Virus record (IMG/VR): IMGVR_UViG_3300020473_000047
Span: 1-47,115 of that record
Length of the DNA: 47,115 bases
Reading direction: 5' to 3' (one strand)
Source: a virus
The notes under the pieces are model-generated. The model worked only from the letters and a program-made list of their open reading frames with translations. It was not told the origin of the DNA and ran no database searches. Both the position numbers and the translations under genes were made by a program. Shown one piece after another: positions 33,095-40,116 of the stretch. Each line of letters begins with the position of its first letter. Positions within the stretch are counted from its first letter, which is position 1.

Positions 33095-34711
33095 ATGTCT
33101 GATATTCGTTTTAATAATTGGAAGCATCAATCTGGAACAGGAGGAGTATATCAGGATTCTCTTGGTCAGGTTGGTATTGGTTCGACTATTCCTAATGCGA
33201 CTTTAGATATTGGTGGGGATGGATATTTTACAGGTATTGTAACTGCTACTACTTTTAAAGGTGCTGTTGATGCATCAACTGGTGCTTTTACTAGTAATGT
33301 AACTATTGATGGTAACTTAGGTGTTGCTGGTACTATAACTTATGAGGATGTAGCAAGAGTAGACGCAACAGGAATAAGTACTTTTAGAGAAGGTTTTGGT
33401 GTTGGACCACTAACTGGAATAGCATTAACTGCTTATAAAGATGGAAGTATAAGATCAACAGGTATTATAACTGCATCAAGTTTTAGTGGTGATGTTGCTG
33501 CTGGTGATATTGCTTCTGGCACAGTTCCAACAGCAAGATTAGGTTCTGGTACTGCTAATAATACAGTATTTTTAAGAGGAGATAGTTCTTGGCAAGTAGT
33601 TGATTCATCATCTATCAAGAATGGTAGTGATGTAAAAGTACAGGCAAATGCATCTGGTGCAACTGTAACTGGTATTTTAACTGCTGTTGGTGGCAATTCA
33701 ACTGAAGGTTCATTTATATCTGGGACTGCTGTGGGTGTAGGAACTACTACAACTGCAGGAAGAAATGCAGGTGTTGGTACTGCTACAGGAACTTTAATTT
33801 ATAATAGTACTAGTAACGAATTACAATGTTGGCACGGTACTCAGTGGGTTGCTGCGTCAGTTCAACCATTTACTGCTACTGGTGGAACAAAAAATACATC
33901 TAGTAGATCTGGTTGGGCAGTTCATACATTTACTGGACCAGGAACATTTACTGTCAGTGGACAATCTAAGACAGGTGCAGAATATTTAATAGTCGGCGGC
34001 GGCGGTGGCGGCGGCAAAGGTGGTCTGGGTGGTACTGGATTTGAAGTAGGTGCTGGTGGTGCTGGAGGACATAGATCGTTTAGTGGACATACATTAACTC
34101 CTGGATCTTATACTGTAGTTGTAGGTGCTGGTGGACCTGGTAATGGAACAGGTGACGGACCTCCATCTTCAGTATTTGGACAAACCTCTGCTGGTGGTGG
34201 CGGTGGTGCAGGAAATAGTTATGGTAGTAATGTTGGTAGAAATGGTGGATCTGGTGGTGGAGGAGCACATCCAAATACAGCAGGAGGAAATGGAAATACT
34301 CCACCTGTAAGTCCATCTCAAGGAAATAATGGTGGTAATGGAGGAGTTAGTACTGGCGGCGGCGGTGGTGGTGCTGGTGCTGGTGGACAAAATGGAATTA
34401 ATAACCCCAATAACCCTGGCGGTGGTAGTGGTGGAAATGGAACAGCTAATTCAATAACTGGTTCTAGTGTAACTCGTGCTGGTGGTGGTGGCGGTGGTCA
34501 TCATCACCAACCATATAGACCACCAGGAGGATCTGGTGGTGGAGGTGCTGGTGGTAGCACTCATGGAACTCCACAAGCAGGTGGACCACCGTCAAGTGGA
34601 GATCCTGGAACTGCCAATACAGGTGGTGGTGGTGGAGGAGCAGGATTCGCTGGCGTTAATGGTGGAGATGGTGGATCTGGTATTGTTATTATTGCTTACC
34701 CAACTTCTTAA
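33095..34711 (+). CDS. modular tail fibre with glycine-rich adhesin tip
   Basis: A 538-residue fibre opening MSDIRFNNWKHQSGTGGVYQ. The 59-residue module lies at 69-127. A TGVGTATGTLIYNSTSNELQ-type linker leads to a tip from about 265 (FTGPGTFTVSGQ, YLIVGGGGGGG) made of long Gly runs split by loops with Asn, His and Pro, closing GGSGIVIIAYP. Gly-rich tips of this sort are known in phage adhesins, where polyglycine-II helices present variable loops to receptors. The loops are the likely specificity determinants. Prolyl-hydroxylase-like genes lie shortly downstream. Confidence 0.82.
   Translation: MSDIRFNNWKHQSGTGGVYQDSLGQVGIGSTIPNATLDIGGDGYFTGIVTATTFKGAVDASTGAFTSNVTIDGNLGVAGTITYEDVARVDATGISTFREGFGVGPLTGIALTAYKDGSIRSTGIITASSFSGDVAAGDIASGTVPTARLGSGTANNTVFLRGDSSWQVVDSSSIKNGSDVKVQANASGATVTGILTAVGGNSTEGSFISGTAVGVGTTTTAGRNAGVGTATGTLIYNSTSNELQCWHGTQWVAASVQPFTATGGTKNTSSRSGWAVHTFTGPGTFTVSGQSKTGAEYLIVGGGGGGGKGGLGGTGFEVGAGGAGGHRSFSGHTLTPGSYTVVVGAGGPGNGTGDGPPSSVFGQTSAGGGGGAGNSYGSNVGRNGGSGGGGAHPNTAGGNGNTPPVSPSQGNNGGNGGVSTGGGGGGAGAGGQNGINNPNNPGGGSGGNGTANSITGSSVTRAGGGGGGHHHQPYRPPGGSGGGGAGGSTHGTPQAGGPPSSGDPGTANTGGGGGGAGFAGVNGGDGGSGIVIIAYPTS
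33299..33475 (+). repeat. fibre module copy 6 (177 nt)
   Basis: In-frame 59-codon block beginning VTIDGNLGVAGT. Confidence 0.9.
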
Positions 34712-34726
34712 TTATTAAAAATTATT

Positions 34727-35077
34727 ATGGCTTTTAGAAAATTTAATGGTACTGAATATCCAGTGCCTGGTGTAGATACTGCGATTCAAGTACTAAGACC
34801 AGGAGCACGTTGGGATTTAGAAAATAGAAAATTTAATGCATTTGAATGTGATGATGGATCTGAACCTCCAACTTGGGAGGAGATTGAAGAAGAAATTAAA
34901 AGAGAAGTAGAGATATATAATCACTATCTTTATGAAAGAAATCGTGAAAAAGAATATCCAGAATTAAAAGATCAACTGGATATGTTATATCACGATATTA
35001 AGAATGGAAATCTTGAGAATGGATCGTGGATTCAAGCAATAGATAGTATAAAGGAGAAATATCCTAAACCTGATTGA
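34727..35077 (+). CDS. small fibre-associated protein, DQLDxLY type
   Basis: A 116-residue protein directly after the Gly-rich fibre. The N-terminal part IQVLRPGARWDLEN resembles the chaperone-like protein at 20096. The C-terminal part YPELKDQLDMLYHDIKNG ... SIKEKYPKP matches 28537 and 39154. It thus looks like a hybrid of two adaptor types. Likely role is folding or capping of the neighbouring fibre, inferred from position. A consensus sigma70 promoter overlaps its stop codon. Confidence 0.68.
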   Translation: MAFRKFNGTEYPVPGVDTAIQVLRPGARWDLENRKFNAFECDDGSEPPTWEEIEEEIKREVEIYNHYLYERNREKEYPELKDQLDMLYHDIKNGNLENGSWIQAIDSIKEKYPKPD

Positions 35078-35102
35078 CACATATAGTAGAATCCTGTATA
35101 AT
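35074..35102 (+). promoter_or_regulatory. perfect sigma70 promoter, TTGACA-17-TATAAT
   Basis: TTGACA (35074-35079) and TATAAT (35097-35102) match the host consensus exactly with a 17-base spacer. It drives the three oxygenase genes, so these may be expressed early although they sit among late fibre genes. Confidence 0.85.
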
Positions 35103-35123
35103 GTTTTTGATGATATAATTTTT

Positions 35124-35762
35124 ATGGCATATCAATTTGTTTGGCACTTTACAGATCTTCCTGAGAAGGTTGTTGATATTATTGAAGACGACTTAAAAGA
35201 TAAATTTGATACTAAGATGAAAGATTCTCTTCTTTATGGAGCATCTATTGATAAGGATATAAGAAATTCACAAAGTACTTGGGTTCCTACTAGTCATTGG
35301 GTAGCAGGATTTATTTGGCATTATGTACAAAAAGCAAATAGGGAGAACTTTTTATATGATTTGAGTCATATTGATGGTGAAAATATGCAATATACAAGAT
35401 ATAGTGAAGGACAATATTATGGTTGGCATAATGATTCAGCGTTACCAACTCATTATAAACCATCATCTACTGCTATAAATGGAGAGGACTCTGTAAATAA
35501 TGAAGATCTTCGTAACGATTTTTTAAATAAATCTTGTGAGCAAATTAGAAAGTTATCATTTACATTACAACTTTCTCATCCTGATGACTATGAAGGTGGG
35601 AATATTGAATTTATGGGTGTAGATGATGCCAAGTACATTGCACCTAGGCAAAGAGGATCAATTGTTTTCTTTGATTCACGTATGAAGCATAGAGTTTGTG
35701 AAGTTACTAAAGGTGTTAGAAAATCTATAGTCGGATGGGTTATTGGTCCAAGATGGAAATGA
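35124..35762 (+). CDS. 2OG-Fe(II) oxygenase, prolyl 4-hydroxylase type
   Basis: A 212-residue oxygenase of the prolyl 4-hydroxylase superfamily. Iron ligands His102 and Asp104 (YGWHNDSAL) and His189 (MKHRVCEV), with Arg199 for 2-oxoglutarate, give the complete HxD...H...R set. The core strands KLSFTLQLS and GSIVFFDS support the fold. Such enzymes hydroxylate protein prolines or other substrates using oxygen and 2-oxoglutarate. It is first of three oxygenase-type genes behind a consensus promoter and next to a Pro/Gly-rich fibre, making fibre modification a possible but untested role. Confidence 0.85.
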   Translation: MAYQFVWHFTDLPEKVVDIIEDDLKDKFDTKMKDSLLYGASIDKDIRNSQSTWVPTSHWVAGFIWHYVQKANRENFLYDLSHIDGENMQYTRYSEGQYYGWHNDSALPTHYKPSSTAINGEDSVNNEDLRNDFLNKSCEQIRKLSFTLQLSHPDDYEGGNIEFMGVDDAKYIAPRQRGSIVFFDSRMKHRVCEVTKGVRKSIVGWVIGPRWK

Positions 35763-36418
35763 TTGAAGAAGATTTAATTAAAAGTGAGTTAGAAAATTCT
35801 GGTACTTCTTGGACTAAGAATGAGTTTTTTGATGCAAATGGATACTTAATAATTAAAAAGATATGTGATCCAAAATTACTTCATTGTTCTGTTCCAACAG
35901 ATAGAGGTTTATTTAAATGGTGGGGTATGAGAGAGGAGCAATTTATATCTTTTGATGATCAACAAGTAGAAGATTCAATTGAACGTTATTGGTATCCTCA
36001 ATATAGAGATATTCATATTAATATAAAAGATATAGTAGAAACAGCAATTGGTCGTGGACTTTATGAGACTTATTATTATGATAGGTTTTATTTTCCTGGA
36101 CAAGAATTAAAGAAACATGTAGATAGACCTGCTTGTGAAATATCAGTTACTGTTCATATTGATACTAATATTAAAGAAAACTGGCCTATATGGGTTAAAG
36201 ATGTTAATGGTGAGAATGTTCCTGTAGTATTAGAACCAGGTGATGCAATGATATATAAAGGTTGTGAAAGACCTCATTGGAGAGAACCAATGCCAGGTCT
36301 TTTAGAAAGTATAAGGGATGGACTAGATAAGCATTCATTATATTATCATCAAATATTTTTTCATTATGTGTTACAAGATGGAATAAGAGCACATTATGCA
36401 TGGGATAAAGGTCAGTAA
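35759..36418 (+). CDS. 2OG-Fe(II) oxygenase-like protein
   Basis: A 219-residue protein with an HxD...H set. Candidate ligands are His120 and Asp122 (LKKHVDRPACEISVTVHID) and His173 (CERPHWREP) after LEPGDAMIYKG, a typical turn before the distal histidine. The C-terminal YYHQIFFHYVLQDG fits the last strands. It resembles marine-phage dioxygenases with an N-terminal ~100-residue extension. The ATG in the ATGA overlap was chosen. In-frame ATGs at 35735 and 35753 are alternatives. Second gene of the oxygenase trio. Substrate unknown. Confidence 0.75.
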   Translation: MIEEDLIKSELENSGTSWTKNEFFDANGYLIIKKICDPKLLHCSVPTDRGLFKWWGMREEQFISFDDQQVEDSIERYWYPQYRDIHINIKDIVETAIGRGLYETYYYDRFYFPGQELKKHVDRPACEISVTVHIDTNIKENWPIWVKDVNGENVPVVLEPGDAMIYKGCERPHWREPMPGLLESIRDGLDKHSLYYHQIFFHYVLQDGIRAHYAWDKGQ

Positions 36419-37020
36419 TGGACATTATACAAAAACAGACTGATATAGATTGTAATGTATTAACTAATTTAATTCTTAAAAAAGAACCTCAGATTATAAA
36501 AAAGTATCCTCCCACTGGATTTGATGGTGAATATACTGATGGTCAAACTCAATTAGGATCTAATTCTTTAACTTCTAGATTTTATCATTTTAATGTTTTG
36601 GATTGGGATGGTACTGATTTAGTTAAAAAAACAATTAGATCTGGTTATGAAGCATATACTGGATTAATAGATACTCCAATTTATGTTAAGTGTTGGGCTA
36701 ATGTAATGAGAAAAGGAGATCAAATAAAATCCCATAAACATGCTGAACAATATAAGTATAGGGAAGAGGATTATTTGTGTGGACATATAAGTGTTAAAGT
36801 GGATGGTACAACTTCTACCTATTATCAAAGTAGTTCAGATATTCATTCATTTTTAAATATTAATGGTATGATTACTATATTTCCTTGTTATCTTTATCAT
36901 TGGACTGATCAATATAATGGAGATTCTGAAAGAATAACTTTGGCATTTGATATTAAATCAAAAAAATTATTTGATGTAGATATACATCCAGATGCTAAAT
37001 GGTCTTGGGTTGAAATTTAG
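36418..37020 (+). CDS. putative 2OG-Fe(II) oxygenase
   Basis: A 200-residue protein similar to the small phage family of putative 2OG-Fe(II) oxygenases. Blocks are YVKCWANVMRKGD, then His106 and His108 (KSHKHAEQ), GHISVKVDG, and ITIFPCYLYHWTDQ (His161) followed by SERITLAFDI (Arg172). The first motif is HxH rather than HxD, as in that family. It overlaps the gene before by one base and ends the trio. A late promoter-like motif follows. Confidence 0.72.
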   Translation: MDIIQKQTDIDCNVLTNLILKKEPQIIKKYPPTGFDGEYTDGQTQLGSNSLTSRFYHFNVLDWDGTDLVKKTIRSGYEAYTGLIDTPIYVKCWANVMRKGDQIKSHKHAEQYKYREEDYLCGHISVKVDGTTSTYYQSSSDIHSFLNINGMITIFPCYLYHWTDQYNGDSERITLAFDIKSKKLFDVDIHPDAKWSWVEI

Positions 37021-37023
37021 TAA

Positions 37024-37031
37024 CATAAATA
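37024..37031 (+). promoter_or_regulatory. late promoter-like CATAAATA
   Basis: CATAAATA starts three bases after the oxygenase stop and 21 bases before the next ATG. It would return the region to late control. Confidence 0.5.
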
Positions 37032-37052
37032 GTTGGAAACATAGTTGATATA

Positions 37053-37490
37053 ATGGCACATTACGCACAATTAGGGGTCGATAATATTGTTACTAGTGTA
37101 TGGACACTTGATAATATAAATTCTATGACTGTTGGTGGTATAGAAAAAGATGAGATTGGACAAGCATATCTTAAAAAACATCATGGCGATCTTACACTAG
37201 TTAAATGTTCATATAATACTGTTGAAGGAAAGCACCGCAAAGGAGGAACACCCTTTAGAGCAAATTATCCTGGGGTAGGTTGGTATTATAATTCTACACA
37301 CGATATATTTCATGAACCTCGTCCAAAAGATAAGAATGGAGAGTCTTGTGCTTCATGGACTTTAAATAATACAACTGGTATATATGAACCTCCTATACCA
37401 AGACCAGCTGGATCAGTAGGATCATACTGGGTATGGGATGAAACTGTATATAATGCAGATAATACTAAAGGATGGGTTATTTTAAGTTGA
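37053..37490 (+). CDS. conserved marine-phage protein, MAHYAQL type
   Basis: A 145-residue protein of a type seen in many marine myoviruses (opening MAHYAQLGVDNIVTSVWTLD, middle SYNTVEGKHRKGGTPFRANY then PGVGWYY, end CASWTLNN...YEPPIPRP). Aromatic and Pro-rich, no membrane helix or catalytic motif. Family members usually sit among tail and structural genes, so a virion-associated role is likely. The biochemical function is not known. Confidence 0.68.
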   Translation: MAHYAQLGVDNIVTSVWTLDNINSMTVGGIEKDEIGQAYLKKHHGDLTLVKCSYNTVEGKHRKGGTPFRANYPGVGWYYNSTHDIFHEPRPKDKNGESCASWTLNNTTGIYEPPIPRPAGSVGSYWVWDETVYNADNTKGWVILS

Positions 37491-37526
37491 CAAATAACTA
37501 CAAAATAGACTTCATAATGCTGCAGA

Positions 37527-37533
37527 CTAAATA
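37527..37533 (+). promoter_or_regulatory. late promoter-like CTAAATA
   Basis: CTAAATA in a 63-base gap, 20 bases before the modular fibre gene. Weak match. Confidence 0.4.
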
Positions 37534-37553
37534 GAAGTAAAACTGAAAGTATA

Positions 37554-38417
37554 ATGGCGTTAGGTAGTACTATAACTCAAGTTACAGAGTCTGGTATTAA
37601 ACCAGGAATTACTTGGCCTAGTTTTGTATCTAGTGGTGTTGCAACTGCTACAAATTTTAAGACAGGAACTACTGATGTTCATAGTACAGGTGTCACTGCT
37701 GCAACAGTTGTTGTTGGTTCTGCTGTAACAGGTAATTCTACTGGTTTGGATATAACTGGTATTGTAACTGCAACAAGTTTTAGTGGTAGTGGTGCAAACT
37801 TAACCAGCATTCCTGCTGGACAATTAACAGGTACTGTTGCTGACGCAAGAATATCAACATTAACATCATCAAAATTAAGTGGTGCATTACCTGCAATAGA
37901 TGGTTCAGCATTAATTGGTGTTGCTTCAACAGAATATATACATTCTTCAACAAATGCAGTATTAAGTGGAATAGTTACAACTGGACCTCTTAATTCTTCA
38001 ACAGGAAATTTTAGTAGTAATGTAACTATATCTGGAAACTTAGGTGTAGCAGGAACTGTTACTTATGAAGATGTAGCACGGGTTGATGCTACTGGATTAA
38101 GTACATTTAGAGAAGGATTTGGTGTTGGACCATTAGCAGGTCTAGCACTTACTGCTTATAAGGATGGTAGTATAAGAACATCTGGTATTGTAACTGCTGG
38201 TAGTTATTATGGTGATGGTGCTAACTTATCAAATCTTCCTGCTACTGCTCCTGTTGGTGGTGCAACAACAAATAAAGTATTTTTTAATAATGATCAGACA
38301 GTTTCAGTAACATATTCAATACCTGCAAATACAAATTCAGGAAGTTTTGGTCCGATCACAGTGGCAGCTGGACAAACGGTCACGATACCATCAGGATCTT
38401 ATTGGACTATTGTATAA
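37554..38417 (+). CDS. modular tail-fibre protein, short
   Basis: A 287-residue fibre protein. It contains NFKTGTTDVHSTGV, related to 21195 and 27199, a linker GANLTSIPAGQLTGTVADAR, and the 59-residue module at 157-215. It ends in a compact strand region (YSIPANTNSGSFGPITVAAG, then SYWTIV) in place of a large tip. The module's first 62 bases are identical to those in 18589. The next gene, after a late promoter, encodes a tip-like protein. Confidence 0.78.
   Translation: MALGSTITQVTESGIKPGITWPSFVSSGVATATNFKTGTTDVHSTGVTAATVVVGSAVTGNSTGLDITGIVTATSFSGSGANLTSIPAGQLTGTVADARISTLTSSKLSGALPAIDGSALIGVASTEYIHSSTNAVLSGIVTTGPLNSSTGNFSSNVTISGNLGVAGTVTYEDVARVDATGLSTFREGFGVGPLAGLALTAYKDGSIRTSGIVTAGSYYGDGANLSNLPATAPVGGATTNKVFFNNDQTVSVTYSIPANTNSGSFGPITVAAGQTVTIPSGSYWTIV
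38022..38198 (+). repeat. fibre module copy 7 (177 nt)
   Basis: In-frame 59-codon block. The first 62 bases are identical to copy 1 (18781), pointing to recent exchange. Confidence 0.9.
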
Positions 38418-38420
38418 ATA
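38413..38420 (+). promoter_or_regulatory. T4-type late promoter TATAAATA
   Basis: A perfect TATAAATA overlaps the preceding stop, 23 bases before the next ATG, followed by a strong ribosome site AGGAGG. Confidence 0.65.
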
Positions 38421-38443
38421 TTAGGAAGTAGGAGGTCGAATTA

Positions 38444-39154
38444 ATGCCAGTAACTATTAGTGGAGCAGGAACAATAGCAGGAATCACCACAGGTGGTTTA
38501 CCAGATGCAATTGTTGATACGGATATGATTAAGGCAGGTGTTGTCCAGAATGCTCATATGAATACAATGGATGCCAGTAAACTAACTGGAACATTGGGAG
38601 CTTTAGCAGCCACTAATTTAACAGGTCTACCTGCTGCTCGTTTAACTGGTGCATTACCTGCACTTGATGGATCTAATTTAACTGGTGTTGGTAGTAATAT
38701 TCTTAAGCAACAATACTTTAATGTTGAGTGGTTAAGATCTTCTTCTAATAGTTGGTCAAATGGACCTACGATGACATATACTACAGTTGATCCAGACTCA
38801 AAGATAAATATTCAATTGTATGGTACTGGTATGGGTCATTTTTGGGGTAGTAGTGATGATGATGCTGCATATCATATGAGAATCTATAGAATTTCACCAT
38901 CTGCTGCGGAATTAAAGAGATCTGGATTCTATGTTGAATATCCTAATGATCGTATTGGTGGTGGTGGTGATTTTAGTGAGTGGTCTGGTGCTCCTCGTGT
39001 CTATTGGCTTCCCAATACTATTGGACATTGTTTTGATAATCCCTGTACTAGTGCAGGAGATGATATTACATTTCGTTTTGATATATTAAGATGTTCCGCA
39101 TCTGTTTATGATATGGATGGTTCATCTTATTGGATGGTTACGGAGTTTACCTAA
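38444..39154 (+). CDS. fibre protein with beta-rich tip domain
   Basis: A 236-residue protein. The N-terminus MPVTISGAGTIAGITTGGLP is common in cyanophage fibres, followed by shaft motifs AARLTGALPALDGSNLTGV shared with 30707 and 37554. From about 85 a distinct aromatic beta domain (YFNVEWLRSSSNSW, SKINIQLYGTGMGHFWG, ending SSYWMVTEFT) probably forms the tip. AGGAGGTCG gives a strong ribosome site. An adaptor gene overlaps its stop by one base. Confidence 0.72.
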   Translation: MPVTISGAGTIAGITTGGLPDAIVDTDMIKAGVVQNAHMNTMDASKLTGTLGALAATNLTGLPAARLTGALPALDGSNLTGVGSNILKQQYFNVEWLRSSSNSWSNGPTMTYTTVDPDSKINIQLYGTGMGHFWGSSDDDAAYHMRIYRISPSAAELKRSGFYVEYPNDRIGGGGDFSEWSGAPRVYWLPNTIGHCFDNPCTSAGDDITFRFDILRCSASVYDMDGSSYWMVTEFT

Positions 39155-39492
39155 TGGCTTATAACAATGAAACGCAAACTGAAGATGAAGGTAGAGCTTT
39201 ATTTTTACTATCTGTAGAGGGCAGAAATGCTGATGATTGGATTCCTTGGAGTGTCGATCATCGTGGTCTTATATGGAATAATGGTAAAACAGATCCACCT
39301 ACTCAAGCAGAAGTAGATGCCAAGATTGCAGAATTTAAAGCAGCTGATCTTGCAAATGCTTATAAAGAACTTAGACGTAAAGAATATCCTCAGATAGGAG
39401 ATCAATTAGATGATCTATATAAAAAAGGTGCTTTTTCTGATGAGATGGCAGCGAAAATTAAAAAAGTAAAAGATGATATTCCAAAACCATGA
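39154..39492 (+). CDS. small fibre-associated protein, DQLDxLY type
   Basis: A 112-residue protein starting at TAATG with the preceding fibre. The ATG was chosen over an upstream TTG. The C-terminal signature YPQIGDQLDDLYKKGAF ... KKVKDDIPKP matches 28537 and 34727. The N-terminal half (FLLSVEGRNADDWIPWSVDH, PPTQAEVDAKIAEF) resembles the PT-x-x-E-I helix of the other adaptors. Probably a chaperone or adaptor for the fibre before it. Overlaps the next gene as ATGA. Confidence 0.65.
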   Translation: MAYNNETQTEDEGRALFLLSVEGRNADDWIPWSVDHRGLIWNNGKTDPPTQAEVDAKIAEFKAADLANAYKELRRKEYPQIGDQLDDLYKKGAFSDEMAAKIKKVKDDIPKP

Positions 39493-40112
39493 CATTAAAA
39501 TTATTAGGATCTAGTTCAGGACATACAGCATTAGATGCTCCAGCATCAGCAGGGAGTAATACTCTTGTCCTTCCTCCAAATAACGGGACGGCAGGTCAGG
39601 TTTTGCAGACTGATGGAAATGGAAATTTGACATGGATTACTCCAAACTCACCAGCATTTTTTGCATATTGGAATGCTAATACTACTCAGACAATATCAAA
39701 CACTACTAATACAGCAGCAAGTTGGTTGACTTCTGAAATGTTTGATACAGATAGTGCTTATGATACATCAAATCAAAGATTTACAGTTCCTGCTGGAAAG
39801 GGTGGAAAATATGTAATTAATGCAGGATGTAATCTTTATTCTAATGGTAATTCCCTAAGATCAGCAATAATAAGAATAAAACTAAATGGATCGGGAACTT
39901 GGGCTGCATCTCAATACAGCTTAATTATGAATAATGATGAAAATAGAGTTCGACACGCTCAAATTAACCTTAATACTATGTTAAATCTTGCTGCTGGCGA
40001 CTATATTGAACTTGTTGTTTATGGAGAAGTTCTTAATAATACATTGTATATTAGTAATGATGCAAGTGGAGTAAAATCTAATTTCCTTTCAGGTTATAAA
40101 TTAATGGTATAG
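39489..40112 (+). CDS. tail-fibre protein with C1q-like tip
   Basis: A 207-residue protein. The N-terminal 55 residues (GHTALDAPASAGSNTLVLPP, then NNGTAGQVLQTDGNGNLTW) are the common phage fibre lead-in. The rest is a C1q/TNF-like domain (AYWNANTTQTIS, DTSNQRFTVPAGKGGKYVI, LAAGDYIELVVYG). The whole protein is lead-in plus tip with almost no shaft. It overlaps the adaptor gene before and precedes another fibre after four bases. Confidence 0.75.
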   Translation: MTLKLLGSSSGHTALDAPASAGSNTLVLPPNNGTAGQVLQTDGNGNLTWITPNSPAFFAYWNANTTQTISNTTNTAASWLTSEMFDTDSAYDTSNQRFTVPAGKGGKYVINAGCNLYSNGNSLRSAIIRIKLNGSGTWAASQYSLIMNNDENRVRHAQINLNTMLNLAAGDYIELVVYGEVLNNTLYISNDASGVKSNFLSGYKLMV

Positions 40113-40116
40113 AATT

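Noticed and set aside
34080-34718. Overlapping frames on both strands in the Gly-rich fibre tip
   Set aside because: Repetitive GGT/GGA sequence keeps all frames open. The translations are low-complexity shadows (His/Leu/Val or Ser/Thr runs).
37487-37518. TTGACA with CATAAT before the fibre at 37554
   Set aside because: The 20-base spacer is too long for a good sigma70 promoter, and a late-type CTAAATA is closer to the gene.
33299-38198. Diversity-generating retroelement acting on the fibre tips
   Set aside because: No reverse transcriptase gene and no template/variable repeat pair with A-specific changes were seen in the window. Differences between module copies fall mainly at third codon positions of all bases.
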